64,000 nt of DNA from the NCBI GenBank assembly GCA_017550685.1, contig JAFZOJ010000141.1, positions 37,198-101,197 of the forward strand, written 5' to 3'. How positions within the stretch are numbered: the first letter of the stretch is position 1; every line of letters starts with the position of its first letter. A program made the translations under genes and the position numbers. Under the pieces are notes generated by a model that was not told where the DNA came from, did no database searches, and worked only from the letters and a program-made list of their open reading frames with translations. Source of the stretch: Treponema sp. (GTDB lineage: Bacteria > Spirochaetota > Spirochaetia > Treponematales > Treponemataceae). Below, piece by piece: positions 1 to 10,263 of the stretch.

Positions 1-29
1 ACAACAAAATAAAGGCTATGGGTGACAAG

Positions 30-1535
30 ATGCAGAATACAGAACAGAGACACAAGGAAGTTCTTCTCTTTTTGAATGACGAGCTTAACAGGCTCCAGAC
101 TTCTAATTCTTCAAGCTCTTATGATCTTGAAAAAGAATATGCCAAGACAAGGAAAAATAAATCGCCGTTTGTTTTCCTTCTGCTTTTTTCAAGCATTGTG
201 GTAGTTCTTCTGGCTTCCTGGGCAATGACTGCTCATATCAACAAACAGAACGAAAGCATTACAGTAAACCTTGAAGAATTTGAAGGACTTAATATTAAAA
301 ACCTTCTGGACTCAGTTTCTAAGGTTCAGTCTAACTATGATGCTGCAATGAAAAATAAGATGAACATCATTTCGGACCGCGATCAGGCTTTGCGCAAGGC
401 AGAGGAAAAGCGCGACAATGATTTGTTCCTTATTGAATCCCTTAAGCTTGATAAAAAATCTGAGGCTAAGAGACGCGATGCAGTTCTTACTGAATACGAT
501 GAATCGATTGCACTTATAAACGAGGCATATGACCCGCAGATTGCACTTGCAGAAAACGAGCTTGCCGAATACAAAAAGCAGCTGGATGAATATGATACTG
601 CCAAGCTGGAAGCCGCACGTCAGCAGGAACAGGCTCTGGACAGTGAACGCCGTCTGCATCAGCTGGAAATAGACAAAATTTCCGAAAACTATGAAAACCG
701 AATTCAGTCAATTCAGGCTTCTTATGCAGAAGAAAGAAAATCTCATGCCGACCAGATTAAGCGTTCGGTAACCGAGGTTTCTACAAAGTATCAGGCAGAA
801 ATTGACCAGCTTGACCCGGACTTAAATAATAATCCTGCACAGGCAATTGTAACGGTCCAGAGTATTCTTCCGGGAGAAGATTTTAATTCTGCTGCAATTA
901 TCCAGGAAAATGAAATTGAAGATCCGACTGTAAAAGAAGGGTTGGATCGCTTTCAGAAATCCTATGACCAGTACAATCAGGTACACAAACCGTTTGAATC
1001 AATTCCGTACAAAAAATCGGCACCTCTATACATTGCCTCAACAAAAAAGCTTGTTCAGACAATGGGTTCAATTTTCAAGGAAGTAATCGTAAAGACTTCG
1101 GACGAAAAGAAACAGCTGAACAGCGAAATTAAGGGACTTAATACTCAGATTAATGACCTTAAACGCAATCACGAACAGGAAAAGCAGACCCTCAAAAAGA
1201 ACTTTGCAGATGAAAAAGCACAGCTTGCTGCAGATTATACCGGTATTTATGACGGAATTCTTGCAAGCGTAAAGGCAAACGCCGTAGTTATTTCTGCCCA
1301 CGAAAAGGAAAAAATCCGCATTTATGTAATTGAAAGTCAGCGTTCACACATAACACAGGCCGGAGTTGCTGCCGAAATCAAGGCATCTAAGTCTGTAAAG
1401 GGTGTAATTAAGCCTATCGAAGATGAACCGGGCTTCTATCTTTTTGAAAGTGCCCTGGATAAGGCCGGAAATCCTATAGATTTTGACTTTAGCCTTGTTG
1501 CTGCGGGCCAGATTGTAAAGGTATCTGCAAAATAG
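30..1535 (+). CDS. Membrane-anchored coiled-coil protein, unknown function
   Basis: I do not recognise this protein. It has a short charged N-terminus, one hydrophobic segment at about residues 48-67 (FVFLLLFSSIVVVLLASW), and then a long region rich in Glu, Lys, Gln and Arg with heptad-like spacing, typical of coiled coil. The C-terminal 80 residues (from VISAHEKEKIRIYVIES) look like a small folded domain. The topology suggests an inner-membrane anchor with a long rod, probably periplasmic. The ATG at 30 is preferred because GGTGA lies 4 nt upstream. An earlier in-frame ATG at 18 would leave only 2 nt to AAGG; with 17 nt of upstream sequence in the window this choice is uncertain. The activase gene follows on the same strand after 37 nt. 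Confidence 0.75.
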   Translation: MQNTEQRHKEVLLFLNDELNRLQTSNSSSSYDLEKEYAKTRKNKSPFVFLLLFSSIVVVLLASWAMTAHINKQNESITVNLEEFEGLNIKNLLDSVSKVQSNYDAAMKNKMNIISDRDQALRKAEEKRDNDLFLIESLKLDKKSEAKRRDAVLTEYDESIALINEAYDPQIALAENELAEYKKQLDEYDTAKLEAARQQEQALDSERRLHQLEIDKISENYENRIQSIQASYAEERKSHADQIKRSVTEVSTKYQAEIDQLDPDLNNNPAQAIVTVQSILPGEDFNSAAIIQENEIEDPTVKEGLDRFQKSYDQYNQVHKPFESIPYKKSAPLYIASTKKLVQTMGSIFKEVIVKTSDEKKQLNSEIKGLNTQINDLKRNHEQEKQTLKKNFADEKAQLAADYTGIYDGILASVKANAVVISAHEKEKIRIYVIESQRSHITQAGVAAEIKASKSVKGVIKPIEDEPGFYLFESALDKAGNPIDFDFSLVAAGQIVKVSAK

Positions 1536-1572
1536 ATTGAAAATTTACCATATAACTGATAAATTATAGTAT

Positions 1573-4500
1573 ATGGACTCGACTATTAAAACAGGTACCA
1601 TGCCTCTGCGCATCGGTATAGACATTGGTTCAACAACAGTAAAGGTTGCTGTTCTTGATGATGATGATAAATTGATCTATGGCGACTATCAGCGTCATAG
1701 GGCAGATATACGTAATACAATCATTACGGTTGTAAACAAAGCCCTCGATTTTCTTGAAAAAGCAGTTCCTGCCGGAAATTCTCAGACTGTTACTGTAAAG
1801 GTAACCGGTTCCGGCGGTCTTTCGGTTTCTCAGTGGCTCAATGTTCCTTTTGTTCAGGAAGTAATTGCCGCTACAACCTCTGTAAAAAAACTTATTCCTC
1901 AGACAGACGTAGTAATTGAGCTTGGTGGAGAAGACGCCAAGATTACATACTTTAAGGGCGGTGTAGAGCAGCGCATGAACGGTACTTGTGCCGGTGGTAC
2001 AGGTGCCTTTGTTGACCAGATGGCAGCCCTGCTCGAAACAGATGCAATGGGACTTAACGAGCTTGCCAAGGGTGCACAGCAGATTTATCCTATTGCCGCA
2101 CGCTGTGGTGTTTTTGCCAAGACAGATATTCAGCCGCTCATTAACGAAGGTGCGCGCCGTGAAGATATTGCGGCTTCCATCTTCCAGGCTGTTGTAAGCC
2201 AGACAATCAGTGGACTTGCCTGTGGTAAGCCTATCCGCGGAAATGTTGCATTCCTTGGTGGACCGCTGCACTTCCTTGATCAGCTGAGATTCCGCTTTAT
2301 TGAAACACTCAAGCTTAAGCCGGAAGAAATTATTGTGCCGGAAGATTCCCAGCTTTTTGTTGCAAGCGGTTGTGCCTTTAGTGCAGAACGCAGTTTTTCC
2401 GGAGATGCAAGCGATTATAAATTTCCTACAATTCAGGAATTCCGCGACAGCTTAAAAAATCTCGTCGGTGCAGAGCTCAGCGAAGTTCAGCGTCTTGAGC
2501 CTTTGTTCAGGACTCAGGCCGAGCTTGATGAATTTACCGTACGCCATTCAGAACAGAAGGCAAGACGCGGAGACCTTGAAAAAACTCATGGTCCTGTATT
2601 CCTTGGTCTGGACTCAGGTTCTACAACAACCAAGGCTGTCCTCATCGACAAAGACGGCCGTATCATCTGGAATTTCTATGCACATAATCAGGGTAACCCT
2701 GTTGAGCTTGCCGTAAAGGTTCTTAAAGATTTGTATGAAAAACTGCCAAAGGATGTTTACATTGCCCGTGCAGTTTCTACAGGTTATGGAGAAGCACTTT
2801 TCCAGGCAGCGCTTGGTGTAGATGCCGGCGAAGTTGAAACAATTACTCACTTCCGAGCCGCAAACTTCTTTGTTCCAGGTGTAGAATTCCTTCTCGATAT
2901 CGGCGGTCAGGATATGAAGGCGCTCCGCATGAAGGATGGCGCTATTGTTTCCATTCAGTTGAACGAAGCCTGTTCTTCGGGTTGTGGTTCCTTCCTTGAT
3001 AACTTTGCCAACACCATGGGCATGGACGTAAAGGAATTTGGTAAGATTGCGCTCATGGCAGAAAAGCCTGTAGACCTTGGCAGCCGCTGTACCGTATTTA
3101 TGAACAGCCGCGTAAAGCAGGCACAAAAGGAAGGTGCTTCTGTTGCAGACATTGCCGCAGGTCTTTCTTATTCTGTAATCAAAAATGCCTTGTTCAAGGT
3201 TATCAAGCTGCGCAAGGCAAGTGATATTGGAAGCAAGGTTGTAGTACAGGGTGGTACATTCTTTAATGATGCAATTCTTCGTGCATTTGAAAAAATTGCC
3301 GGAGTAGAAGTATATCGTCCTGATGTTGCAGGTCTTATGGGTGCTTATGGTTCGGCTCTTATTGCCCTTGACCAGTGGCAGGATCTTATGATGCCAAAGC
3401 CTGGTGAGCCTGAAGGAACTGTTCACGATGTACGTTCACACATTGCAAATCTTGAGCAGCTGGAAAAATTCCATGTAGACCTGGAGCTTCGCCGCTGCGG
3501 TAAGTGTCAGAACAATTGTCTGCTTACAATTAATACCTTCTCTACCGGTGATGAAAAACGTATGTTCATTACAGGTAACCGTTGTGAAAAGGGTGCCGAG
3601 TTTGAAGAAAAAGACACCGGCAAGGTTATTGATGCAAGCAATAAGAAAAATACAGGACTCGACGGCGATGATGATATCGGACCGCTGCCAAATCTTTTTG
3701 ACTGGAAGACAAAGCGTCTTTTCCATTACGTTCCGCGCAAGCCGGAGGATGCACCGCTTGGAGATGTAGGTATTCCTCGTGTTCTTAACATGTACGAAAA
3801 CTACCCGCTGTGGTTCACCTTCTTTAACGAGCTTGGCTTCCGTGTAATTTTGAGCCAGCGTTCAAGCCGCAACGTATACGAAAAAGGTCTGGAAACAATT
3901 CCGTCAGAATCGGTTTGTTATCCGGGAAAAATAAGTCACGGTCATGTAGAGTCTCTGCTTCAGCGCGGAATAAAATTCATTTTCTATCCTTGCGCTCCGT
4001 ATGAAAAAATTGAAGATGCAGGTGCAGGAAATCACTATAACTGTCCAATCGTTACAAGTTATCCTGAGGTTCTGCGCAATAATATTGATGTTCTGCGTCA
4101 GGATCCTTCCATTACATTTATGGATCCGTTCCTGCCAATTTATGACAAGGCCGCACTTGCAGAACGTCTTGCAGAAGAGCTGCTTCCAAAGTTCCCGAGC
4201 CTTACAAAAGAAAAAATCAACGATGCAGTTGAAAAGGCATGGGCAGAGCAGGAGCAGTTTAAGCTGGATACCGAACGTGCCGGCGAAGAAGCTCTTGAAG
4301 AAGTAATTACAAAGGGTGCAAGCGGTATTGTACTTGCTGGCCGTCCATATCATCTGGATCCGGAAATCAACCATGGTATTCCTGAAATGATTAACGGACT
4401 TGGACTTGCAGTATTTACCGAAGACTCAATTGCACATCTTGGAAAAATAGAACGTCCTCTGAGAATTGTTGACCAGTGGACCTATCATAACCGTCTGTAC

Positions 4501-6090
4501 AGGGCTGCTCAGTTTGTTGCAGAAATGCCTGACCTTGAGCTTGTTCAGCTTACATCTTTCGGCTGTGGACTCGATGCCGTAACTGCAGATCAGGTTGATG
4601 AAATCTTAAGGGCCAAGAACCGCATGTACACACTCATCAAGATTGATGAAGGAAGTAACCTTGGAGCAGTACGTATCCGTATCCGTTCCCTTATTGCGGC
4701 AGTAAAAGCCCGACGCAGAAACAATGTAAAACGAAGCTACAAGTCATCTGCTTACCAGCGTGTTGTATTTACAGAAGAAATGAAGTATACACACACAATC
4801 ATTGCACCGCAGATGTCTCCTATACATTTCCGTCTGCTTAAAAAAGCCTTTGAATCTCAGGGCTACAACTTTGTAGTACTTGAAGCAGTAGATCCTAAGG
4901 CTGTAGATGCAGGATTGCGCTTTGTAAATAACGATGCCTGCTATCCTTCGATCATGGTTGCGGGCCAGATGATGGCAGCTTTGGAAAGCGGTAAGTATGA
5001 TTTGAACCACGTAAGTCTTTTGATTACACAGACCGGTGGCGGCTGCCGTGCTACAAACTACATCGGCTTTATCCGTCGTGCCTTGAACGATGCAGGCTGG
5101 GGACACATTCCTGTAATCAGTCTTAGTGCTCTTGGCCTTGAAACAAACCCTGGCTTTAAGCTTACGGTTCCTCTTGTAGAAAACCTTGTAAAATCAGTTA
5201 TGGTCGGCGACGTATTCATGCGTGTGCTTTACCGTGTTCGTCCTTACGAAGCAGTTCCTGGCAGTGCCAACCAGCTTTACGAAAAATGGAACGAAAGGGC
5301 AGAGCAGCTGTTCAAGAAGGGTGCAAGCTGGCGCGGCTATCACAAGCTTATGAAGGGTATTATCCGCGAATTTGATGAGCTTCCGCTCAGACCTATTAAA
5401 AAGCCTAGAGTTGGTGTTGTAGGAGAAATTCTTGTTAAGTTCCATCCTACTGCAAACAACCATATTGTAGAAACAATAGAAAAGGAAGGTGCAGAATGTG
5501 TTATGCCGGATCTGGCAGACTTCTTCTTCTACACCTTCTCTGTAGATATTATCCGTCACCGCGACCTTAAGCTTTCGGGCAAGAACAAGCGCAAGGCTAA
5601 ACTGCTTATCTGGGGACTTGAGTTGTTCCGCCATAAGATGAAGCGTTACCTTAAGAAGAGCCGCCGTTTTGAAGCTCCGTCGTCAATCTATGATTTGATG
5701 AAGGGTGTTGATGATATAGTTCAGCTTGGAAACCAGACCGGTGAAGGATGGTTCCTGACAGCAGAAATGGTTGAGCTTATTCACCAGGGTGCACCAAGCA
5801 TTGCCTGTGTTCAGCCGTTTGCCTGTCTGCCAAACCACGTTACCGGTAAGGGTATGATTAAGGAATTGCGCCGTCGGTTCCCTGATGCAAACATCAGTGC
5901 AATTGACTACGATCCGGGCAGCTCCGAAGTAAACCAGCTTAACCGACTTAAGCTTTTGCTTTCTAATGCTCCGGTTGGCCGACACCCTGATGAAGACCAG
6001 AACGGCATGATCAGAATGAGTGATGGTTCCCTCGTAAGGGGAGAAATAAGCCGGGCAGAAGGTGCTACAGATGTAGACCCTGCAGAATAA
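1573..6090 (+). CDS. Giant acyl-CoA dehydratase activase-like protein (two BadF/BadG ATPase domains plus dehydratase-like C-terminus)
   Basis: This 1505-residue protein combines two ASKHA-fold activase domains with a long C-terminal part related to 2-hydroxyacyl-CoA dehydratase subunits. The first ATPase domain starts at about residue 13 (GIDIGSTTVKVAVLD) and carries NGTCAGGTGAF and ARCGVF, the cysteines that hold the bridging [4Fe-4S] cluster in HgdC-type activators. The second starts at about residue 343 (GLDSGSTTTKAVLID) and carries NEACSSGCGSF. Further Cys motifs follow: RCGKCQNNC near 640, SVCYPGK near 778, FGCGLD near 994, NDACYP near 1120, GGGCRA near 1153 and PFACLPNH near 1412. This matches the large activase-DUF2229 proteins of anaerobes, whose substrate is unknown. 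Start: ATG 1573 has no ribosome site and a TATAGT box sits 2 nt before it, so ATG 1600 (MPLRIGIDIG) is a plausible alternative. Confidence 0.88.
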   Translation: MDSTIKTGTMPLRIGIDIGSTTVKVAVLDDDDKLIYGDYQRHRADIRNTIITVVNKALDFLEKAVPAGNSQTVTVKVTGSGGLSVSQWLNVPFVQEVIAATTSVKKLIPQTDVVIELGGEDAKITYFKGGVEQRMNGTCAGGTGAFVDQMAALLETDAMGLNELAKGAQQIYPIAARCGVFAKTDIQPLINEGARREDIAASIFQAVVSQTISGLACGKPIRGNVAFLGGPLHFLDQLRFRFIETLKLKPEEIIVPEDSQLFVASGCAFSAERSFSGDASDYKFPTIQEFRDSLKNLVGAELSEVQRLEPLFRTQAELDEFTVRHSEQKARRGDLEKTHGPVFLGLDSGSTTTKAVLIDKDGRIIWNFYAHNQGNPVELAVKVLKDLYEKLPKDVYIARAVSTGYGEALFQAALGVDAGEVETITHFRAANFFVPGVEFLLDIGGQDMKALRMKDGAIVSIQLNEACSSGCGSFLDNFANTMGMDVKEFGKIALMAEKPVDLGSRCTVFMNSRVKQAQKEGASVADIAAGLSYSVIKNALFKVIKLRKASDIGSKVVVQGGTFFNDAILRAFEKIAGVEVYRPDVAGLMGAYGSALIALDQWQDLMMPKPGEPEGTVHDVRSHIANLEQLEKFHVDLELRRCGKCQNNCLLTINTFSTGDEKRMFITGNRCEKGAEFEEKDTGKVIDASNKKNTGLDGDDDIGPLPNLFDWKTKRLFHYVPRKPEDAPLGDVGIPRVLNMYENYPLWFTFFNELGFRVILSQRSSRNVYEKGLETIPSESVCYPGKISHGHVESLLQRGIKFIFYPCAPYEKIEDAGAGNHYNCPIVTSYPEVLRNNIDVLRQDPSITFMDPFLPIYDKAALAERLAEELLPKFPSLTKEKINDAVEKAWAEQEQFKLDTERAGEEALEEVITKGASGIVLAGRPYHLDPEINHGIPEMINGLGLAVFTEDSIAHLGKIERPLRIVDQWTYHNRLYRAAQFVAEMPDLELVQLTSFGCGLDAVTADQVDEILRAKNRMYTLIKIDEGSNLGAVRIRIRSLIAAVKARRRNNVKRSYKSSAYQRVVFTEEMKYTHTIIAPQMSPIHFRLLKKAFESQGYNFVVLEAVDPKAVDAGLRFVNNDACYPSIMVAGQMMAALESGKYDLNHVSLLITQTGGGCRATNYIGFIRRALNDAGWGHIPVISLSALGLETNPGFKLTVPLVENLVKSVMVGDVFMRVLYRVRPYEAVPGSANQLYEKWNERAEQLFKKGASWRGYHKLMKGIIREFDELPLRPIKKPRVGVVGEILVKFHPTANNHIVETIEKEGAECVMPDLADFFFYTFSVDIIRHRDLKLSGKNKRKAKLLIWGLELFRHKMKRYLKKSRRFEAPSSIYDLMKGVDDIVQLGNQTGEGWFLTAEMVELIHQGAPSIACVQPFACLPNHVTGKGMIKELRRRFPDANISAIDYDPGSSEVNQLNRLKLLLSNAPVGRHPDEDQNGMIRMSDGSLVRGEISRAEGATDVDPAE

Positions 6091-6117
6091 CAGCCTGCAT
6101 ACAATAAGGTGAAAGAA

Positions 6118-7485
6118 ATGAAAAGACTTTCCAGAGTATTATTTTTGAGTTTGACTGTCATGATGTTATGCGCTCCGGTTTTTGCAGCGTATAATTCCTG
6201 GGGCATTCCCGACTCGTCAGAGATTCGAAAAGACCTTAAGGAACGCTGGTTCGAAGCTCCTCTGGATGCTGTCCGCATGAATCTGCCGGAAATTCACGAT
6301 AATTCTGCCGGAGAAAAATTTCAGGTAAGGCTGGAAGAAACAGATTCCAACTATATGATTTATGTTGCACCATGCTCTGTAATCAACGTAAAGGTTTATT
6401 CCAATAAGGGAATGAGCTACCAGCAGCAGGAGGTTTATCCCGGAGATGCCCCTGGTGCCTGGGTTTTAATCCGCGACAAAAAAACTGACGCACCAATCCG
6501 CGTAAGATGGTACTTTTGTGTAGACAGCGATATTTATGTTCAGTTTACTCCTTATGGTAAAACAGCGCTTGCAGACCTTGTAATTTACGGCAACTATGCT
6601 TCCAAGGGTTCTGCTACAGGCGTTACCTTTGAGTCTTTATACAGTATTTCTTTTGAAGACATAATGAAGATGACTTCGGTTTCGCTCCCATGGAAATATG
6701 TTACCGTTGATGCAGACAGATATGGTAACGTGCTTCAGATGGCAGGGGTGATTCAGAAAAATCTGGGACGAGTAATGTATGTTCCGGATGCAATGTACAA
6801 CGAAAACAATGAGCTTGTTCAGATAACCAACGGCAAGCCTTTTGACAGCAAGAATATCGAAGGCGGTAAGCTTTATCTTTCTTCTGCAGGCTTCCTCAAG
6901 TGGATTGCCGACGGACTGGTAGAGCCAATTGCCGGCAACAAGCTTAATCACGCACCGCTTCTGGTAGAAACAGTTTCTGTAAAGGAAAACGGACATCAGG
7001 GTGTACTTTCTCAAAAATACAGCCTTTATTTTGGACTGGACTGGATCCGTAATCTTGCGGCTGCCATTATGTCTGTAAATACCGGCAGGGTTTATAAATA
7101 TAATGAATCGGGCACCGACGTTACGGTAAATCCTTTTGCCGCTACAATGACAAGGGCCGGTACACTCAATACGGTTACCTTTATAGAAGACAGCGGTTAC
7201 AGCATTTCTGTACTCAAATCCCTGCTTTATGTGCTTGCGGCAACAGAACCGGGCAACATCTATTTTGGTGCAATAAGGGAAACAGACAAGACTGTAACAC
7301 CTGAAATTAAGGTTTTTAATGAATGTGTAGTATTTTTACCATATTTTAGCAGTAACAAATCATTCGGTTGCTTTGTTTTTATGAATGGAAGGCAAATATC
7401 GCTTGATGATTTGTGCATGATATATTCGGATTCATCGGTATATCTTACAAGAGTCAGGGCAAACGATAATTTCTTCCCGGATTAA
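6118..7485 (+). CDS. Exported protein of unknown function
   Basis: The protein begins with a clear signal peptide (basic MKRLSR, hydrophobic core, likely cleavage after PVFA) and is therefore exported, probably to the periplasm. The rest is a mixed alpha/beta polypeptide with no further hydrophobic span; I recognise no family. The chosen ATG at 6118 has AAGGTGA 5 nt upstream. An upstream GTG at 6109 overlaps that ribosome site and is rejected. It follows the activase after 27 nt and precedes the TPR gene by 4 nt, so it probably belongs to one transcription unit that runs on through the outer-membrane and ExbBD-TonB genes. Confidence 0.82.
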   Translation: MKRLSRVLFLSLTVMMLCAPVFAAYNSWGIPDSSEIRKDLKERWFEAPLDAVRMNLPEIHDNSAGEKFQVRLEETDSNYMIYVAPCSVINVKVYSNKGMSYQQQEVYPGDAPGAWVLIRDKKTDAPIRVRWYFCVDSDIYVQFTPYGKTALADLVIYGNYASKGSATGVTFESLYSISFEDIMKMTSVSLPWKYVTVDADRYGNVLQMAGVIQKNLGRVMYVPDAMYNENNELVQITNGKPFDSKNIEGGKLYLSSAGFLKWIADGLVEPIAGNKLNHAPLLVETVSVKENGHQGVLSQKYSLYFGLDWIRNLAAAIMSVNTGRVYKYNESGTDVTVNPFAATMTRAGTLNTVTFIEDSGYSISVLKSLLYVLAATEPGNIYFGAIRETDKTVTPEIKVFNECVVFLPYFSSNKSFGCFVFMNGRQISLDDLCMIYSDSSVYLTRVRANDNFFPD

Positions 7486-7489
7486 TTAT

Positions 7490-10249
7490 ATGAAGAGATT
7501 TTTTCTGATATTAGCGGTTCTGTTTGCCTGCTGTAGTTTTTGTGCTGCTGCACCTTCGGAACTGGATATCTATAATGAATTAAATATTTACATTAATGCT
7601 CGCTATTATCCCGGAGTAATTGAACAGTCAGAGCTCCTGGAAAAAAACTATCCTGAATCTGTTTTTATTATTTCGGCAAGAATTGCACGCGGACAGGCTC
7701 AGATTTATCTTAACCGCTACGAGCAGGCAGAAGAAACTTTCAGGTCCGTGCTTTCTTCGCTGCGGTTTGGTGCCGACCAGTATGCTGAATGCTGGTATTA
7801 TCTTGGACAGGCCTATTATTATGACGGAGACTATACTCAGGCGCTTTCTGCATTTCATACAACCTGCGATATAGAGCTTCGCGAAAATATCCTTCAGTAT
7901 TATCATTCTTCGCTTTTGTATGCCGCAAGAATTTATTTCTTTATGGAGCAGTACGAAAGCTCAGTTCCGCTTTTTGAATATGTGGTTTCAAACGGCATGC
8001 ATTATGCAAAGACAGAATATGATGAAGCAGTGCAAAAGCTCATGTTTGCCTGGAACAGTCTGGGAGAATTTAATAAGACAATAAAGCTGCACCAGAAGTT
8101 TAATGCCGAAGATTTTTCCGCAAACGTATATTCGGTTATGGCCTTGTATGCGGCTCATGCTTATGAAAAAACAGGACAGGTAGAAATGGCCTATGCTGTC
8201 CTCGAAAATATTCAGAATGAAAACTTTAAGGAAATGCTCTGTTCGTTCCGTCTTAATCTTGGGGCGGCCGCTTATTCCAAAAAAGATTATGACACAGCAC
8301 TTTCATATTTTACGCTTGCCCGCGAAAGTCAAAAGCCTTCTACAATCTGGTCATCCTTTATTTATGAACAGAAAATCAAGCTGGATCAGGATGCCAAAAA
8401 TCAGGCAGGAGAAGTAGAGCAGGCACTTATTCAGTCGCAGGATGCAATCCTTGAAGCCGGAGAAAGTGTTCCTGGGCTTACAGATTCTTATTATTCACTT
8501 TTGATGAGGACAAAGGCATTTGCTTCTGATTCTAAAAACATTGACGCTGTGCTTGAGTGTTATAAAAAGCTTTCAAAGCCGGGACCAAAGGATGCATTTA
8601 TTGTCGCAGACGTACTTAAGCAGAAGGACGGTGCTGCTGCCGAACAGCTCATTTCTCCTTTTGCCGCAGATACAGAATGTGCCAGGCTTTATGCCCAGAT
8701 TCTTGCTGCCAACGGAAAGTATGATGCAGCTGCTTCGGTTTATGCCGGCCTTGAAAAAAACAAAAAGCTTAACGATGAACTGAGGATTGAATATGCCAAG
8801 GTTTTGTACAGACTCAAAAAATGGGAGCAGGCACGAAACCTTGCATTAAAGACAAAGCATCCTCAGGCATTTTACATTGCAGGACTTAGTGCTTACAACA
8901 GCGCAGATTTTGAAAACGCCTACACCTTCCTTGCAAATTATTCAAATCATCCGAACGTTTCAAAAGAATATAAAAAATACTCGGACTTTTACATGGGAGT
9001 GTGTGCCTACAAAAATGCTTCGTATACCGCTTCCTATAAAATTTTTTCATCATTTGTTAAATTTTACACTGCCCGTGACAGCTACAGGTACAAGGCCTAT
9101 GAGCTTGCCGCAAGATCTGCACTCATGATAGGCAGCCTCAAAAACGCCGCCCAGATGGCAGAAGGAATGATAGATGCTTCGCTGAATATTCAGGACAAGC
9201 AGAACGCAATCATTTACTGTTCCGAGATTTATTCAGACGAAAAAGAATACGACAAAGCAATTAAGCTGCTTGCGGCTTACACCGACCAGAAATCTGATTT
9301 TGCAGTTCAGTGTATGTCGGCTGTTGCACGTGTTTATGAAAAGAAGGGCGAGCTGGACAGTGCAGACGCTCAGTATGAAAAAATTCAGAAAACTTATCCG
9401 GGTACTGCAGCTGCTCAGGATGCCGCTTACCGCACGGGAGAAATATATTATTCTGCAGAACAGTATGACCAGGCCGAAGCCCGCTTTACAAAATACATTT
9501 ACAATTATGTAGACGGAAAATATGCCGATGCCGCCTGGTACTTCAGCGGAGACAGCAACATGAAGCTTAAGTCTTATGACAAGGCTATCATGCAGAATAC
9601 AACACTCGTTACAAAATATCCTCAGAGCATTTATGCCTACGGTGCATATAAAAATCTTTTGCAGGCATATTACGTTCAGGAAAACTACCGCGACGCTCTG
9701 GCTACAGCAAGACATCTTGTACGAAATTATCCGGAGCAGGCTGGTTCCGACGGAATAGGTCAGCGTGTTGTAGAGCTTGAGCGCATTACCTCGGGAACAG
9801 ACCGTGCCGTTGTAGAAAAAATCGGTGAATACGAAAGGGCAGGCAAGACAGGCACTAAAAAAGGAAGAAATGCCGGTTCGGAGCTTGTTCAGCTTTATGC
9901 CGCACATGACGGTCAGGAGCAGGCCTTTGAGCTTGCCGTTGAGCTTTTGAAATATCAGAAGGATACAGACGAAATGTACTATGCCGCACAGAATGCAGAT
10001 TTTGTTGCCGGCTATTATTATAATTCCGGAAATTCCAGAAAGGCGGCGGAATATTATCTTAAGGCCGCAGAATACTACCGTGCAAGCGGACAGGACAAAG
10101 ATGACAGGGCCGCCGCCACATTGTATTCTGCAGTAGATTCCTTTGTGGCCGCAGGTCTTAAGGGAGATGCACAGGTAACTGCAAATCTTCTTATAGAGCT
10201 GTATCCACAGAGCAAGCAGAGCAAAAAGGTAATGAATCTGCTTAAATAG
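7490..10249 (+). CDS. Exported tetratricopeptide-repeat (TPR) protein
   Basis: This 919-residue protein has a signal peptide (MKRFFLILAVLFACCSFCAAAPS) followed almost entirely by helical repeats of TPR type. Examples are the segments beginning GQAQIYLNRYEQAEETF, GQAYYYDGDYTQALSAF, GEIYYSAEQYDQAEARF and GDSNMKLKSYDKAI. The repeats near residues 620-720 are of the TPR_6/YbgF kind often found in periplasmic assembly or Tol-Pal accessory proteins. It probably acts as a periplasmic scaffold. The ATG lies 4 nt after the preceding stop and has no good ribosome site, consistent with translational coupling. The role is inferred from repeats and context only. Confidence 0.85.
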   Translation: MKRFFLILAVLFACCSFCAAAPSELDIYNELNIYINARYYPGVIEQSELLEKNYPESVFIISARIARGQAQIYLNRYEQAEETFRSVLSSLRFGADQYAECWYYLGQAYYYDGDYTQALSAFHTTCDIELRENILQYYHSSLLYAARIYFFMEQYESSVPLFEYVVSNGMHYAKTEYDEAVQKLMFAWNSLGEFNKTIKLHQKFNAEDFSANVYSVMALYAAHAYEKTGQVEMAYAVLENIQNENFKEMLCSFRLNLGAAAYSKKDYDTALSYFTLARESQKPSTIWSSFIYEQKIKLDQDAKNQAGEVEQALIQSQDAILEAGESVPGLTDSYYSLLMRTKAFASDSKNIDAVLECYKKLSKPGPKDAFIVADVLKQKDGAAAEQLISPFAADTECARLYAQILAANGKYDAAASVYAGLEKNKKLNDELRIEYAKVLYRLKKWEQARNLALKTKHPQAFYIAGLSAYNSADFENAYTFLANYSNHPNVSKEYKKYSDFYMGVCAYKNASYTASYKIFSSFVKFYTARDSYRYKAYELAARSALMIGSLKNAAQMAEGMIDASLNIQDKQNAIIYCSEIYSDEKEYDKAIKLLAAYTDQKSDFAVQCMSAVARVYEKKGELDSADAQYEKIQKTYPGTAAAQDAAYRTGEIYYSAEQYDQAEARFTKYIYNYVDGKYADAAWYFSGDSNMKLKSYDKAIMQNTTLVTKYPQSIYAYGAYKNLLQAYYVQENYRDALATARHLVRNYPEQAGSDGIGQRVVELERITSGTDRAVVEKIGEYERAGKTGTKKGRNAGSELVQLYAAHDGQEQAFELAVELLKYQKDTDEMYYAAQNADFVAGYYYNSGNSRKAAEYYLKAAEYYRASGQDKDDRAAATLYSAVDSFVAAGLKGDAQVTANLLIELYPQSKQSKKVMNLLK

Positions 10250-10263
10250 AATGGAGAATGAAT

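Noticed and set aside
6109..6117. GTG start for the exported protein
   Set aside because: The GTG lies within the ribosome site AAGGTGA that serves ATG 6118, and the signal peptide starts cleanly there.
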